Assembly: GCF_000379685.1 (NCBI RefSeq)
Contig: NZ_KB903292.1
Span: 62,001 to 126,000 of the forward strand
DNA: 64,000 nt
Direction of reading: 5' to 3'
Origin: Catelliglobosispora koreensis DSM 44566
Lineage (GTDB): Bacteria > Actinomycetota > Actinomycetes > Mycobacteriales > Micromonosporaceae
Translations under genes and position numbers: made by a program
Shown: positions 1-8,316 of the stretch, piece after piece
Layout of the letters: the number at the start of each line of letters is the position of its first letter
Numbering within the stretch: the first letter of the stretch is position 1
Notes under the pieces: generated by a model
What the model saw: only the letters and a program-made list of their open reading frames with translations
Databases searched by the model: none
What the model was told of the DNA's origin: nothing

Positions 1-1
1 C

Positions 2-817
2 GGCTCGGAGATGTCGGGCGGAGCAAGCAAGATTTTCGCTCAGGACTGCCAGAACAACCCGGCTGATTTCCCTGGCCGCTACCCGATCAAGTACCCGCTT
101 TACGTGAAGACCAACAAGCAGCGTGGCGGCACGATTGACGGAGTACACCTAAGGCGCATTCATGCTCGAAACATTGAGCGAGACGGCCTGCACATCACGA
201 CGGTCTACAACGGCACGACCAGTGGGTCGTTCATCCCGGTGCTGCGCGACTTCACTTGCGATCAGCTGACAGTCGTCAATGGCCGGTCGGCGGTGTCGTT
301 TGAGGGGCAATCGGATGTTCGCATCCAGGCAGTTGAGATCAGCAATAGCACGTTCACGGGCATGACCGCCGCCAACGTCATCGAATTCACCGACGTCCAT
401 TGGATCAACTCGTCCATTAACGGTGTGCCGATTGGCGATCCGCCACCTGCGGGAACGCGATATGAGGCGGAGAACGCGTTTATCGGTCAGGGGGTCGTGG
501 AATCGAACCACGCGGGCTATAGCGGGACCGGCTTTGTCAACGGCGACAACGTCGTGGGGTCATTCGTCGAATGGACCGTTACCGCTGCGGCTACGGGTTC
601 GGCGACCGTCCGGATTCGATACGCCAACGGCACGACGGCGAACCGCCCGATGAACGTCAACGGCTTGATAACCGATTTCGCGGGTACCGGGGCCTGGACG
701 ACTTGGCAGACAAAGACTCTGACGCTGAACCTCACTGCCGGGTCCAATGTGATCCGGGCGACCGCCACGACCAGCAACGGAGGGCCAAACCTGGACTATC
801 TCGATGTGTCGCAATAG
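2..817 (+). CDS. GH28 polygalacturonase-type enzyme with C-terminal CBM35 (5' partial)
   Basis: Secreted pectinase-type glycosidase, only the 3' part present: the frame is already open at the left edge. The first visible residues read GSEMSGG and, about 40 residues later, KTNKQRGG; both are typical of the right-handed beta-helix of GH28 polygalacturonases. After a short Pro-rich hinge (about residue 150 of the visible part) one CBM35-like module follows, from RYEAENA through RYANGTTANRP to NLDYLDV at the stop. The same module type recurs twice in each of the two large secreted enzymes downstream. CBM35 members are known to bind uronic-acid, galactan or mannan ligands; the ligand here cannot be read from sequence. 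The catalytic Asp residues lie outside the window, so activity is inferred from family only. Confidence 0.8.
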   Translation, partial: GSEMSGGASKIFAQDCQNNPADFPGRYPIKYPLYVKTNKQRGGTIDGVHLRRIHARNIERDGLHITTVYNGTTSGSFIPVLRDFTCDQLTVVNGRSAVSFEGQSDVRIQAVEISNSTFTGMTAANVIEFTDVHWINSSINGVPIGDPPPAGTRYEAENAFIGQGVVESNHAGYSGTGFVNGDNVVGSFVEWTVTAAATGSATVRIRYANGTTANRPMNVNGLITDFAGTGAWTTWQTKTLTLNLTAGSNVIRATATTSNGGPNLDYLDVSQ

Positions 818-854
818 CTAGTGACTTCCATATTTACATTTCTGGTATTAATGT

Positions 855-890
855 TAACAGTTGACAGTTAGGCAGTCTGACTAACTGTTA
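855..890. promoter_or_regulatory. Inverted repeats and -35-like hexamer upstream of pqqA
   Basis: The 95-bp gap between the GH28 gene and pqqA holds nested inverted repeats: ACAGTTAG (864-871) pairs with CTAACTGT (881-888) around a 9-base spacer, and TAACAGTT (855-862) pairs with AACTGTTA (883-890). CAGTT also occurs as a 7-base direct repeat at 858 and 865. A TTGACA hexamer lies at 861-866 with a TAACTG at 882-887, so the repeats would overlap a promoter. No T-tract follows. An operator controlling the whole pqq operon is the likeliest reading; the regulator is not evident. Confidence 0.5.
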
Positions 891-912
891 GACATCCGAT
901 GAAAGGAGTCTC

Positions 913-1020
913 GTGAAGAAGAAGGAATGGAAGAAGCCCCAGGTGTCCACGGTGGACTGTCGGCCGGAGGTCACGGCCTATTCTGGTGACCTCGGACGTC
1001 CGCTGACGGTCGCGAAGTAG
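913..1020 (+). CDS. pqqA: PqqA precursor peptide of PQQ
   Basis: A 35-residue ribosomally made precursor whose Glu and Tyr side chains are cross-linked by PqqE to form pyrroloquinoline quinone. The peptide has the family hallmarks: a Lys-rich start, EWKKP near the N-terminus and the E-x-x-x-Y core as E19-V-T-A-Y23, followed by a short tail. The GTG start is preceded by GAAAGGAG (901-908). It is the first gene of the pqq cluster, 7 bp before pqqC. The core reads CRPEVTAY where many PqqA have GMEVTxY, so the residues before the Glu are divergent. No dedicated PqqF/PqqG peptidase is visible in the window; trimming must rely on a protease encoded elsewhere (inference). Confidence 0.9.
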   Translation: MKKKEWKKPQVSTVDCRPEVTAYSGDLGRPLTVAK

Positions 1021-1027
1021 GCTCAGC

Positions 1028-1687
1028 ATGGATGCGCTCAGCCGTGGCGAGTTCACTGATGCCCTTTACGCACAAGGGGCACACTACTGGGACAAGCACC
1101 CCTTCCATCAGCGGCTCGCCGCTGGCGACTGCACGCCCGATGAGGTGCGTGCCTGGGTGGGCAACCGCTGGTACTACCAGTCGAATCTGTCTCAGAAGAA
1201 CGCCGCCATCATCGCGAATTGCCCCTTGCCAGAAGTGCGGCTGCGGTGGGTGGAGCGCATCAAGTTCCAGGACGAGGGCGGGCTGGATGACTGGCTCGTC
1301 CTCGGCCGGGCGGTGGGACTGGGCAGCATGCCCGAACCGCTTCCTGGGGTTCGGTTCGCGGTCGACTCCTACGTGAGGTTCTGCAAGGAGAACCCATGGC
1401 GCATCGCCGCAGCCGCCGCGCTCACGGAGCTGTTCGCCCCGGACGCGATGCGTGACCGGGTTTTGGCTTGGCGCAAGCACTACCCGTGGATCGACGAGAG
1501 TGGCTACGCGTATTTCGAGTCACGGATTCCCGTGGTGCGAAACGATTCTGCCTACACGCTCGGCCTCGTCGCCGATCACTGCGCCACGCGGCAGGACCAG
1601 GAGACGGCTATCGCCGCGCTGCGGTTCAAATGCGACGTCCTCTGGGCGATGCTCGACGCCATCTCGCTAGCGGGACAGCGGCCGTGA
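1028..1687 (+). CDS. pqqC: Pyrroloquinoline-quinone synthase PqqC
   Basis: Cytoplasmic cofactor-free oxidase that carries out the final ring closure and eight-electron oxidation of AHQQ to PQQ using O2. The protein has 219 residues, near the usual 230-250, and the all-helical heme-oxygenase-like fold is recognisable from FTDALYAQGAHYWDKHPFH at the N-terminus, RWYYQSNLSQKNAAI (active-site Tyr/Arg region), KFQDEGG, and HYPWI near the C-terminal third. The ATG follows pqqA by 7 bp. Its TGA overlaps the GTG of the next gene (GTGA, 1684-1687), so translation of pqqC and pqqDE is probably coupled. The neighbours leave no doubt about the pathway. Confidence 0.95.
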   Translation: MDALSRGEFTDALYAQGAHYWDKHPFHQRLAAGDCTPDEVRAWVGNRWYYQSNLSQKNAAIIANCPLPEVRLRWVERIKFQDEGGLDDWLVLGRAVGLGSMPEPLPGVRFAVDSYVRFCKENPWRIAAAAALTELFAPDAMRDRVLAWRKHYPWIDESGYAYFESRIPVVRNDSAYTLGLVADHCATRQDQETAIAALRFKCDVLWAMLDAISLAGQRP

Positions 1688-3117
1688 ACGGGCCACGGCT
1701 GCGCGGTGGCGTGCGCTTCGTCTTCGACGAGGCGCGGCAGCAGCACGCGGTGCTCCAGCCCGAAGGGGTGCAGCTGCTTAATGAGGCCGCGGCAGCCGTG
1801 TTGTCCTACTGCGACGGTCAGCACGATGCCGCGGCCATCACGGCGTCGCTCGGCGATTCGTTCGACGGCGTCACTCCTGCCGACGTCGAGGCGGCGCTGG
1901 ATTCACTGAGTGGCCTAGGCATCCTGACCGCTGGCGAGCACCTCGTGGGCAGCGGGCACCTTGCTGGCGGTCGCCACACGTCGTCGGGCCGCGAAACCCA
2001 GGCACACGGTGGCGGGGCTCCGGTGCGGGCGGAGGTGGCGCGGGCGGGCCGGGCGGCGGTCGATCCGGCACCGTTTGGGTTGCTCGCTGAGCTGACCTAC
2101 CGGTGTCCACTGCGCTGTCCGTATTGCTCGAACCCTGTGGACATGGATGGCGCCGAGCTGAGCACCTCATCGTGGTCCCGTGTCTTTGCCGAGGCACGGG
2201 ACCTTGGCGTGCTGCAGTTGCACCTGTCGGGCGGTGAGCCCTTGGCACGTAAGGACCTCACCGAACTCGTAGCCAGCGCCCGGCAGCTGAGCCTCTACAC
2301 CAACCTGATCACCAGTGGGATTGGCCTAACCGAGAGCCGGCTGAGCGAACTCAAGCAAGCCGGGCTCGACCATGTCCAGCTGTCTATTCAGGACGCCGAT
2401 GCGCCCAACGCTGACGCTATCGCTGGAATCAGGGTGCACGAACGCAAACGGGCAGTGGCCAAACTTGTCACCGCATCTGGACTGCCGCTGTCCATCAACG
2501 TCGTGCTACACCGCCACAACGTCACGCGGCTGACGGAGATAGCGGCGCTCGCCACCGAGATGGGGGCACAGCGGCTCGAGCTCGCGCACACGCAGTACTA
2601 CGGCTGGGGACTACTGAACCGGGCCGCGCTCCTGCCCACCCGTGAAGAGGTCGCCATCGCTGACGAGCAGGCGGCGCAAATCCTTGCTAGCAAGGGCGAT
2701 ATCGATATTGTCTACGTGCGGCCGGACTACTACGATGGCGTTCCCAAACCGTGCATGAACGGCTGGGGCGCACGCCAGCTGGTGGTCAATCCGTCCGGTG
2801 ACGTGTTGCCTTGCCCCGCCGCGTCGGTGATCCCGGAGCTCGACTCCCTCAACGTGCTCGACGTGCCGCTCAAGGACATCTGGTACCACTCTGGCGCGTT
2901 CAACAAGTTCCGTGGCGTTGACTGGATGCAGGAGCCGTGCCGCACCTGCCCGCGCAAGGAAATCGACTTTGGTGGCTGCCGGTGCCAAGCGTTCCAGCTG
3001 ACCGGTGACGCGGCCGCGACCGATCCGGCGTGTGCGCTGTCGCCGAAACACGAAGTGGTCACCACGATCGTCGGTCAGCGGGCGGCACTGGCGTTCACCC
3101 CGAGGCGGATCTCATGA
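1684..3117 (+). CDS. pqqDE: PqqD-PqqE fusion: peptide chaperone plus radical SAM enzyme
   Basis: A 477-residue protein joining the PqqA-binding chaperone PqqD to the radical SAM enzyme PqqE, which forms the Glu-Tyr carbon-carbon bond in PqqA. Residues 1 to about 95 are PqqD-like (GVRFVFDEARQQHAVLQPEG, then LLNEAAAAVL). A Gly/Ala-rich linker of about 30 residues follows. The PqqE part has the radical SAM motif C141-x3-C145-x2-C148 and a C-terminal SPASM region with the auxiliary cluster cysteines (CMNGWG, LPCPA, EPCRTCPRKE, GGCRCQAF). The start is the GTG overlapping the pqqC stop; an open frame further upstream is only the shadow inside pqqC. It overlaps pqqB by ATGA. Fusion guarantees 1:1 stoichiometry of two proteins that normally form a complex. 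Confidence 0.93.
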   Translation: MNGPRLRGGVRFVFDEARQQHAVLQPEGVQLLNEAAAAVLSYCDGQHDAAAITASLGDSFDGVTPADVEAALDSLSGLGILTAGEHLVGSGHLAGGRHTSSGRETQAHGGGAPVRAEVARAGRAAVDPAPFGLLAELTYRCPLRCPYCSNPVDMDGAELSTSSWSRVFAEARDLGVLQLHLSGGEPLARKDLTELVASARQLSLYTNLITSGIGLTESRLSELKQAGLDHVQLSIQDADAPNADAIAGIRVHERKRAVAKLVTASGLPLSINVVLHRHNVTRLTEIAALATEMGAQRLELAHTQYYGWGLLNRAALLPTREEVAIADEQAAQILASKGDIDIVYVRPDYYDGVPKPCMNGWGARQLVVNPSGDVLPCPAASVIPELDSLNVLDVPLKDIWYHSGAFNKFRGVDWMQEPCRTCPRKEIDFGGCRCQAFQLTGDAAATDPACALSPKHEVVTTIVGQRAALAFTPRRIS

Positions 3118-3899
3118 GAGTGCGTTTGCTGGGCACCGCTGCCGGCGGAGGAGTGCCGCAATGGAACTGCGCCTGCCCGTCCTGTGTCCACGTCAGGCTC
3201 ACCGGGCAGCATCGCACGCAGGAGTGCGCGGCGGTGTCCGCTAACGGGACCGACTGGTATCTGCTGAACGCCTCGCCAGATCTGCGCACCCAACTCATCA
3301 CCACCCCTGAGCTGACACCCGGGCCAGGTTCCCGGCAAACCCCGATCCGCGGCGTCGTGCTCACGGACGCGGAACTCGACCACACGCTCGGGCTGTTCTC
3401 GCTGCGCGAAGCGGGATCGCTCGACGTCTACGCGACCGGAACCGTGCTGTCCGCGCTGGAGCACCATCTGCCGGTGCGGGCCATGGCCGGCGCGACGTTC
3501 CGGGAACTGCACTATGGTCGCGCGGTCGACATCGGCGGGCTGAAAGTCACCGCCTTTGCCTTGGGGGACAAGCAACCCCGCTACGTCGCGGCAGCCAATG
3601 GCACCGACTGGGTGAGCGGGCTGCGAATCAACAACATGGTTTACGCCCCGTGCTTCGGGGAGTGGACGGCCGGCCTCGACGAGGCGCTCGACAGGGCCAG
3701 GCTCGCCATCATCGATGGCACGTTCTTCAGTGCGGCGGAGATGCCTAACGTCAAGGGCCATCTGTCCATTGAGGACAGTCTGGTGCACCTCAAGCGTTTC
3801 CCGGGCGTCGAGTTTCGCTACACCCACCTCAACAACACCAACCCTCTCCTGCTGGACGGGCAAGGTTTGCCCCTGGCAGCTGAAAGCGAGCTTCTGTGA
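3114..3899 (+). CDS. pqqB: PqqB metallo-hydrolase-fold PQQ biosynthesis protein
   Basis: Metallo-beta-lactamase-fold protein thought to hydroxylate the cross-linked Glu-Tyr intermediate before PqqC acts; older work proposed PQQ transport. The 261 residues begin MRVRLLGTAAGGGVPQWNC and continue with the structural zinc cysteines (WNCACPSC), then TDAELDHTLGLFSLRE, all diagnostic of PqqB. It is somewhat shorter than the usual 300 or so residues. The ATG overlaps the pqqDE stop (ATGA, 3114-3117) and its own TGA overlaps the GTG of the GH18 gene (GTGA, 3896-3899), so a biosynthetic gene is translationally linked to a secreted hydrolase gene, which is unusual. Confidence 0.93.
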   Translation: MRVRLLGTAAGGGVPQWNCACPSCVHVRLTGQHRTQECAAVSANGTDWYLLNASPDLRTQLITTPELTPGPGSRQTPIRGVVLTDAELDHTLGLFSLREAGSLDVYATGTVLSALEHHLPVRAMAGATFRELHYGRAVDIGGLKVTAFALGDKQPRYVAAANGTDWVSGLRINNMVYAPCFGEWTAGLDEALDRARLAIIDGTFFSAAEMPNVKGHLSIEDSLVHLKRFPGVEFRYTHLNNTNPLLLDGQGLPLAAESELL

Positions 3900-5881
3900 A
3901 GATCGTCAAGACATCTCTCGTCATAGCAGCGTTGCTGCTGCTTCCAGCTCCCGCGCAGGCGGCTCCCGTTCGTTACGAAGCCGAGAACGCGGTCTGTGAC
4001 GGCACCATCGACTCCAATCACGCTGGGTTCTCCGGCACCGGGTTCTGCAACGCCACCAACGCTGTCGGCGGAAGCGCGACCTGGACAGTGAACGCCGCCA
4101 ATGCCGGCACGGCGACGATTGGCATCCGTTTCGCGAATGGCACGACGGCGAACCGTCCAGCCGACATTTCTGTCAACGGGACGGTCGTCCAGGCGGCAAG
4201 TGCGTTTAACCCCACCGGCGCGTGGACCACGTGGGTTACCAAAACACTCACCGCTCAAGTGAACGCTGGTTCTAACACCATCAAAGTCGCGGGAACCACC
4301 GCCGCCGGCCCGGCGAACCTGGACTTCGTTGACTTCGAAGTCGCGGTCGCCGCGAACGAATACCAGGCTGAAAGCGCCACTATCTCGCAAGGTGTAGTCG
4401 AGTCCAACCACGCCGGATTCACGGGCACGGGTTTCGTGAACATGGGCAACGTCACCGGATCCTACGTCGAGTTCACGGTCACGTCGGCGGGCGGTCCACA
4501 CGCGCTGGTCTTTAGATACGCCAACGGGACGACGGCGAACAGGCCACTGTCCGTCAACGGCACGACCGTGAACTTCCCCGGCACGGGAGCGTGGACGACC
4601 TGGGCCGAGGCGACCGTTACCGCGACGCTGAACAGTGGCAGCACCACGATTCGGGCCACCTCAACGACAGCTAACGGCGGGCCGAACCTCGACCGGCTCC
4701 GGCTCGTTGTCGCGGAAGGCGAACCGCCGACCGTTCCGCTGAACCCGAGAGTCACCGCGACGTCCAGCAACAGCCTCAGCCTCGCTTGGGATCCTTCTAG
4801 TGACAACGTGGGCGTTACTGGGTACCGCGTGTATGAAGGAACCACGATCGTGGCCTCGCCTGGCGGCACCACCGCGACCATCGGTGGTCTTGCGCCGCAA
4901 ACGACGCATACCTACCGGATTGCCGCTCGCGACGCCGCCGGCAACGAATCGGCACAGAGCGTCGCCGTCACCGGAACGACTCAGGCGGGCGGTGTGCCCG
5001 GAATGGCTGCCGCGCCTTACGAATACTTCGGCTGGGCTTCGCCACCGGATCCCGTATCCGTCATGAACGCGACCGGCATCAAGTGGTTCACCCTTGCCTT
5101 CATCCTGTCTGACGGAAGCTGCAACCCAGCCTGGGACGGGAGCAGGCCGCTTACCGGCGGCAACGACCAAACACAGATCAATCGCATCCGCGCCAACGGC
5201 GGAGACGTCATGGTCTCCATCGGTGGCTGGTCAGGCAACAAGCTGGGCGAAAGATGTTCCAGCGCAAGCGCTCTGGCCGGTGCCTATCAGAAAGTCATCA
5301 ACGCCTACAACCTCAAAGTGATCGACATCGACATCGAGAACACGGAGTGGAACAACGCGACCGTGCGGCAACGGGTGATCGACGCGCTCAAGATTGTCAA
5401 GCAGACCAACCCAGGCATTAAGACGATCATCACCTTTGGTACCACGGTGAACGGCCCCGACGCCACCGGGCGCGACATGATCAACCGTGGCGCGGCCTCT
5501 GGCCTGAACAACGATGTCTGGGCGGTGATGCCGTTCGACTTTGGCGGCTACACCGGTGACATGGGCGACGCGTCGATCAGTGCGGTCGAGGGCCTCAAAG
5601 CGGCGGTGAAGTCGGCCTATGGCTACACCGACGCCGAAACCTATGCCCGCGTTGGCCTCTCCTCGATGAACGGTCGCACCGACGTGGCGGGGGAGCTGGT
5701 GACCGTTTCGGACTTCCAGCAGATCCTCGCTTACGCACAACAGAAACACTTGGCGCGGTTCGCCTTCTGGTCGATCAACCGCGACCGGCCCTGCGGCGGG
5801 GGCACCGATCCCGATGCGTGTAGCGGGATCGCGCAACAGCAGTACGACTTCACGAAAGTCATCGCGCAATACCAAGGATAG
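3896..5881 (+). CDS. Secreted CBM35-CBM35-FN3-GH18 chitinase-type enzyme
   Basis: Secreted glycoside hydrolase of 661 residues. A Sec signal peptide (residues 1-23, ending AQA-AP) is followed by two CBM35-like modules (about 25-150 and 157-275), a fibronectin type III domain (about 280-365) and a GH18 barrel to the end. The barrel shows the SxGG strand (SIGGWSG) and the catalytic D477-x-D479-x-E481 motif (IDIDIE), so the proton donor Glu is intact. GH18 enzymes cleave beta-1,4 GlcNAc polymers by substrate assistance; the exact substrate is not known. Its GTG start overlaps the pqqB stop and the sugar dehydrogenase follows 8 bp after it, so it lies inside the PQQ operon. The first CBM35 is nearly identical to the first one of the next gene. 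Confidence 0.88.
   Translation: MKIVKTSLVIAALLLLPAPAQAAPVRYEAENAVCDGTIDSNHAGFSGTGFCNATNAVGGSATWTVNAANAGTATIGIRFANGTTANRPADISVNGTVVQAASAFNPTGAWTTWVTKTLTAQVNAGSNTIKVAGTTAAGPANLDFVDFEVAVAANEYQAESATISQGVVESNHAGFTGTGFVNMGNVTGSYVEFTVTSAGGPHALVFRYANGTTANRPLSVNGTTVNFPGTGAWTTWAEATVTATLNSGSTTIRATSTTANGGPNLDRLRLVVAEGEPPTVPLNPRVTATSSNSLSLAWDPSSDNVGVTGYRVYEGTTIVASPGGTTATIGGLAPQTTHTYRIAARDAAGNESAQSVAVTGTTQAGGVPGMAAAPYEYFGWASPPDPVSVMNATGIKWFTLAFILSDGSCNPAWDGSRPLTGGNDQTQINRIRANGGDVMVSIGGWSGNKLGERCSSASALAGAYQKVINAYNLKVIDIDIENTEWNNATVRQRVIDALKIVKQTNPGIKTIITFGTTVNGPDATGRDMINRGAASGLNNDVWAVMPFDFGGYTGDMGDASISAVEGLKAAVKSAYGYTDAETYARVGLSSMNGRTDVAGELVTVSDFQQILAYAQQKHLARFAFWSINRDRPCGGGTDPDACSGIAQQQYDFTKVIAQYQG
3992..4345 (+). 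repeat. CBM35 module repeat, copy A
   Basis: A 354-bp coding segment in the GH18 gene that recurs without any length change at 5998-6351 in the sugar dehydrogenase gene. By my count 112 of 118 encoded residues are identical. The similarity is far higher than to the second CBM35 of either protein, which suggests recent duplication or gene conversion. Confidence 0.85.
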
Positions 5882-5889
5882 GAGTGCAC

Positions 5890-8307
5890 ATGCGACGCAT
5901 CAGCGTCACGGTGGCGGCACTACTGGCCGTATGGTTACTGCCAGCCATCGAAGCGCAGGCCGCACCGACTCGCTACGAGGCGGAAAGCGCGCCCGCGGTC
6001 TGTGACGGCACAATCGACTCCAACCATGCCGGTTTCTCCGGAACGGGGTTCTGCAACGCGACCAACGCGGTCGGGGGCAGCGCCACGTGGACGGTGAACG
6101 CCGCGAACGCCGGCACGGCGACGATTGGCATCCGTTTCGCTAACGGCACGACGACGAACCGTCCAGCGGACATCGCTGTTAACGGAACGGTCGTCCAGGC
6201 GGCCAGTGCGTTCGACCCCACCGGGGCATGGACGACCTGGGTCACCAAAACCATTACCGCCCAAGTGAACGCGGGCTCTAACACGATCAAAGTCACGGGA
6301 ACCACGGCTGTCGGCCCGGCGAATCTCGACTTCGTTGACTTCGAAGTCGCGCCGCCGCAGAACTTCACCGACTATCAGGCGGAGAACTGCACGATCGCGC
6401 TGGGTGTCGTGGAGTCCAACCACACCGGTTACACCGGCACGGGATTCGTCAACACCGACAACGCTGTTGGCAGTGCCATCACCTGTAACGTCAGCAACGC
6501 TGGGGCCGCTGGTTCCTACAGTGTTGAGATCCGCTTCGCCAACGGTACGACGACGGTCCGCCCGATGGACTTGAAAGTCAACGGAACGACGGTCCAGAAC
6601 ATCGCGTTCCAGGGCACCGGAGCCTGGACCACATGGGCCACGCTGACCTTCAACGTAAACCTCAACGCTGGCGCGAACACGATCAACCTGACGTCAACGA
6701 CCGTCAACGGCGGGCCGAACCTTGACCGGCTACGGGTCGCGGCACCGACCGACACTCAGGCTCCTACCACTCCTGGGCAGCCGGTCTGTTCCGTGAACGA
6801 AGACTCCGTAACCCTGAGCTGGCCGTTGTCCACCGATAACGTGGGCGTGGTCGCCTACGACATCTACCACGACGGAACGCTTTACGCGTCACCGGCGACG
6901 TCTCCGCACACGCTGAACGACCTGCAGTTCAACTTCACCTATCGCTGGTCGGTCTTCGCTCGTGACGCGGCAGGCAACGTCTCTGGCACCAGCCCGCTGG
7001 TGACCTGTGCGACCGGACCGTCCTCGGACACCACCGCGCCAAGCGCGCCAGGAACCCTGAGCTTCTCCAACGTCACCCAGACGTCGGCGAACCTGTCCTG
7101 GGGCGCTGCAACGGATAACGTCGGCGTCCGGTCCTATGTGGTCCGCACGTCGAGCAACCCGAACGTGCACACCGTGACGGGCAATCCGCCGGTGACCTCA
7201 GCGACCGTCTCGCTCGCGTGTGGCACTTCGTACACACTGTTTGTGGTGGCCCGTGACAAGGCTGGCAATACTTCCGGCCAAAGCAACTCCGTCACGCTGA
7301 CGACCGGTGCTTGCGCCCCTGGCGTTCCGCAGACCCCGACGGTGATCGGGCCGCAGAACTGGGACATCCCTTGGGACATCTGCTTCGCTCCCGGGCAAAG
7401 CTGGGCTCTGGTAACCGAACGCGACACGTTCCGTGTCTTCCGCCTGGAAGGCAACGGCACCAAGACTCAGGTTGGCACCGTGCCCAGCAGTGTCACCACC
7501 GATGGCGAGGGTGGCCTCATGGGCTGTGCCCCGTCACCGACCTGGAACGGATCGAGCGACACGGACTGGTTCTTCATGCACACGTCGAATGACGGTGGCA
7601 CGACCCAGAACCGCGTCGTGAAGATGACGTTCAACGGCACCTCGCTCACCAACCGGGTCGTCGTGCTTGGCGGCATCCGGTCGAGCCGGTTCCACAATGG
7701 TGGCCGCATCAAGTTTGGCCCGGACGGATTCCTTTATGTGGCAACGGGCGACGCACAGCAGTCGAACCTGTCGCAGGATCCCAACTCGCTGAACGGAAAG
7801 ATTCTGCGCATCACCAAGACGGGAGCCGCCGCACCGGGCAACCCGTTCGGCACCCGTGTCTACACGCTGGGCCACCGCAACCCGCAGGGCCTCGGCTGGG
7901 ACTCGGCCGGACGCCTGTGGGAAGCCGAATTCGGTAACTCGGTCGTCGACGAGGTGAACTTCCTGGAGTCAGGCAAGAACTACGGCTGGCCCACCTGTGA
8001 AGGCAACTGCAACGTCGCCGGCATGACGAATCCGAAGTGGACAAAGAGCACGGCATCCTGCTCGTGCAGTGGCTTCGACATCGTGAACAACGTGATCTAC
8101 CTCGGCGCTCTGCGCGGGCAGCGGCTGTGGCGTTTGACGCTCAGCGGCACCAGCGTGACGGGTGAGTCGCAGTACTTCACCTCGTTCGGGCGTATTCGGG
8201 CCGTGACGAAGGTCCCGGGACAGAGCGCGATCTGGTTCGGGACATCGAACGAAGACAACAACGGTAACGGAAACCCGGACGTGATCCGGCGCTCCAACAT
8301 CCAGTAG
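5890..8307 (+). CDS. Secreted CBM35-CBM35-FN3-FN3 PQQ-dependent sugar dehydrogenase (soluble GDH/AA12 type)
   Basis: Secreted quinoprotein of 805 residues expected to oxidise the C1 hydroxyl of sugars with PQQ and Ca2+. Signal peptide (cleavage near AQA-AP), two CBM35-like modules (about 28-153 and 158-285), two FN3 domains (about 290-375 and 385-475), then a six-bladed propeller of the glucose/sorbosone dehydrogenase family. In it FHNGGRIKFGPDGFLYVATGD carries the presumed catalytic base His602, and GHRNPQGLGWD carries the conserved Arg663. I chose ATG 5890 over GTG 5884 because AGGAG (5880-5884) is 5 bases before it. It is the last gene of the pqq operon, ahead of a strong terminator, which fits use of the PQQ made by the upstream genes. 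The physiological sugar and electron acceptor are unknown; fungal AA12 enzymes can feed electrons to LPMOs. Confidence 0.87.
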   Translation: MRRISVTVAALLAVWLLPAIEAQAAPTRYEAESAPAVCDGTIDSNHAGFSGTGFCNATNAVGGSATWTVNAANAGTATIGIRFANGTTTNRPADIAVNGTVVQAASAFDPTGAWTTWVTKTITAQVNAGSNTIKVTGTTAVGPANLDFVDFEVAPPQNFTDYQAENCTIALGVVESNHTGYTGTGFVNTDNAVGSAITCNVSNAGAAGSYSVEIRFANGTTTVRPMDLKVNGTTVQNIAFQGTGAWTTWATLTFNVNLNAGANTINLTSTTVNGGPNLDRLRVAAPTDTQAPTTPGQPVCSVNEDSVTLSWPLSTDNVGVVAYDIYHDGTLYASPATSPHTLNDLQFNFTYRWSVFARDAAGNVSGTSPLVTCATGPSSDTTAPSAPGTLSFSNVTQTSANLSWGAATDNVGVRSYVVRTSSNPNVHTVTGNPPVTSATVSLACGTSYTLFVVARDKAGNTSGQSNSVTLTTGACAPGVPQTPTVIGPQNWDIPWDICFAPGQSWALVTERDTFRVFRLEGNGTKTQVGTVPSSVTTDGEGGLMGCAPSPTWNGSSDTDWFFMHTSNDGGTTQNRVVKMTFNGTSLTNRVVVLGGIRSSRFHNGGRIKFGPDGFLYVATGDAQQSNLSQDPNSLNGKILRITKTGAAAPGNPFGTRVYTLGHRNPQGLGWDSAGRLWEAEFGNSVVDEVNFLESGKNYGWPTCEGNCNVAGMTNPKWTKSTASCSCSGFDIVNNVIYLGALRGQRLWRLTLSGTSVTGESQYFTSFGRIRAVTKVPGQSAIWFGTSNEDNNGNGNPDVIRRSNIQ
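5998..6351 (+). repeat. CBM35 module repeat, copy B
   Basis: Second copy of the 354-bp CBM35-coding repeat (first at 3992-4345), in the sugar dehydrogenase gene. The six residue changes I count are mostly conservative (for example Leu to Ile, Asn to Asp). Confidence 0.85.
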
Positions 8308-8316
8308 CAGCACCCC

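Noticed and set aside
864-888. The inverted repeat before pqqA as a terminator for the GH28 gene
   Set aside because: AT-rich 8-bp arms with a 9-base spacer and no T-tract make a weak hairpin, and a -35-like TTGACA lies within it.
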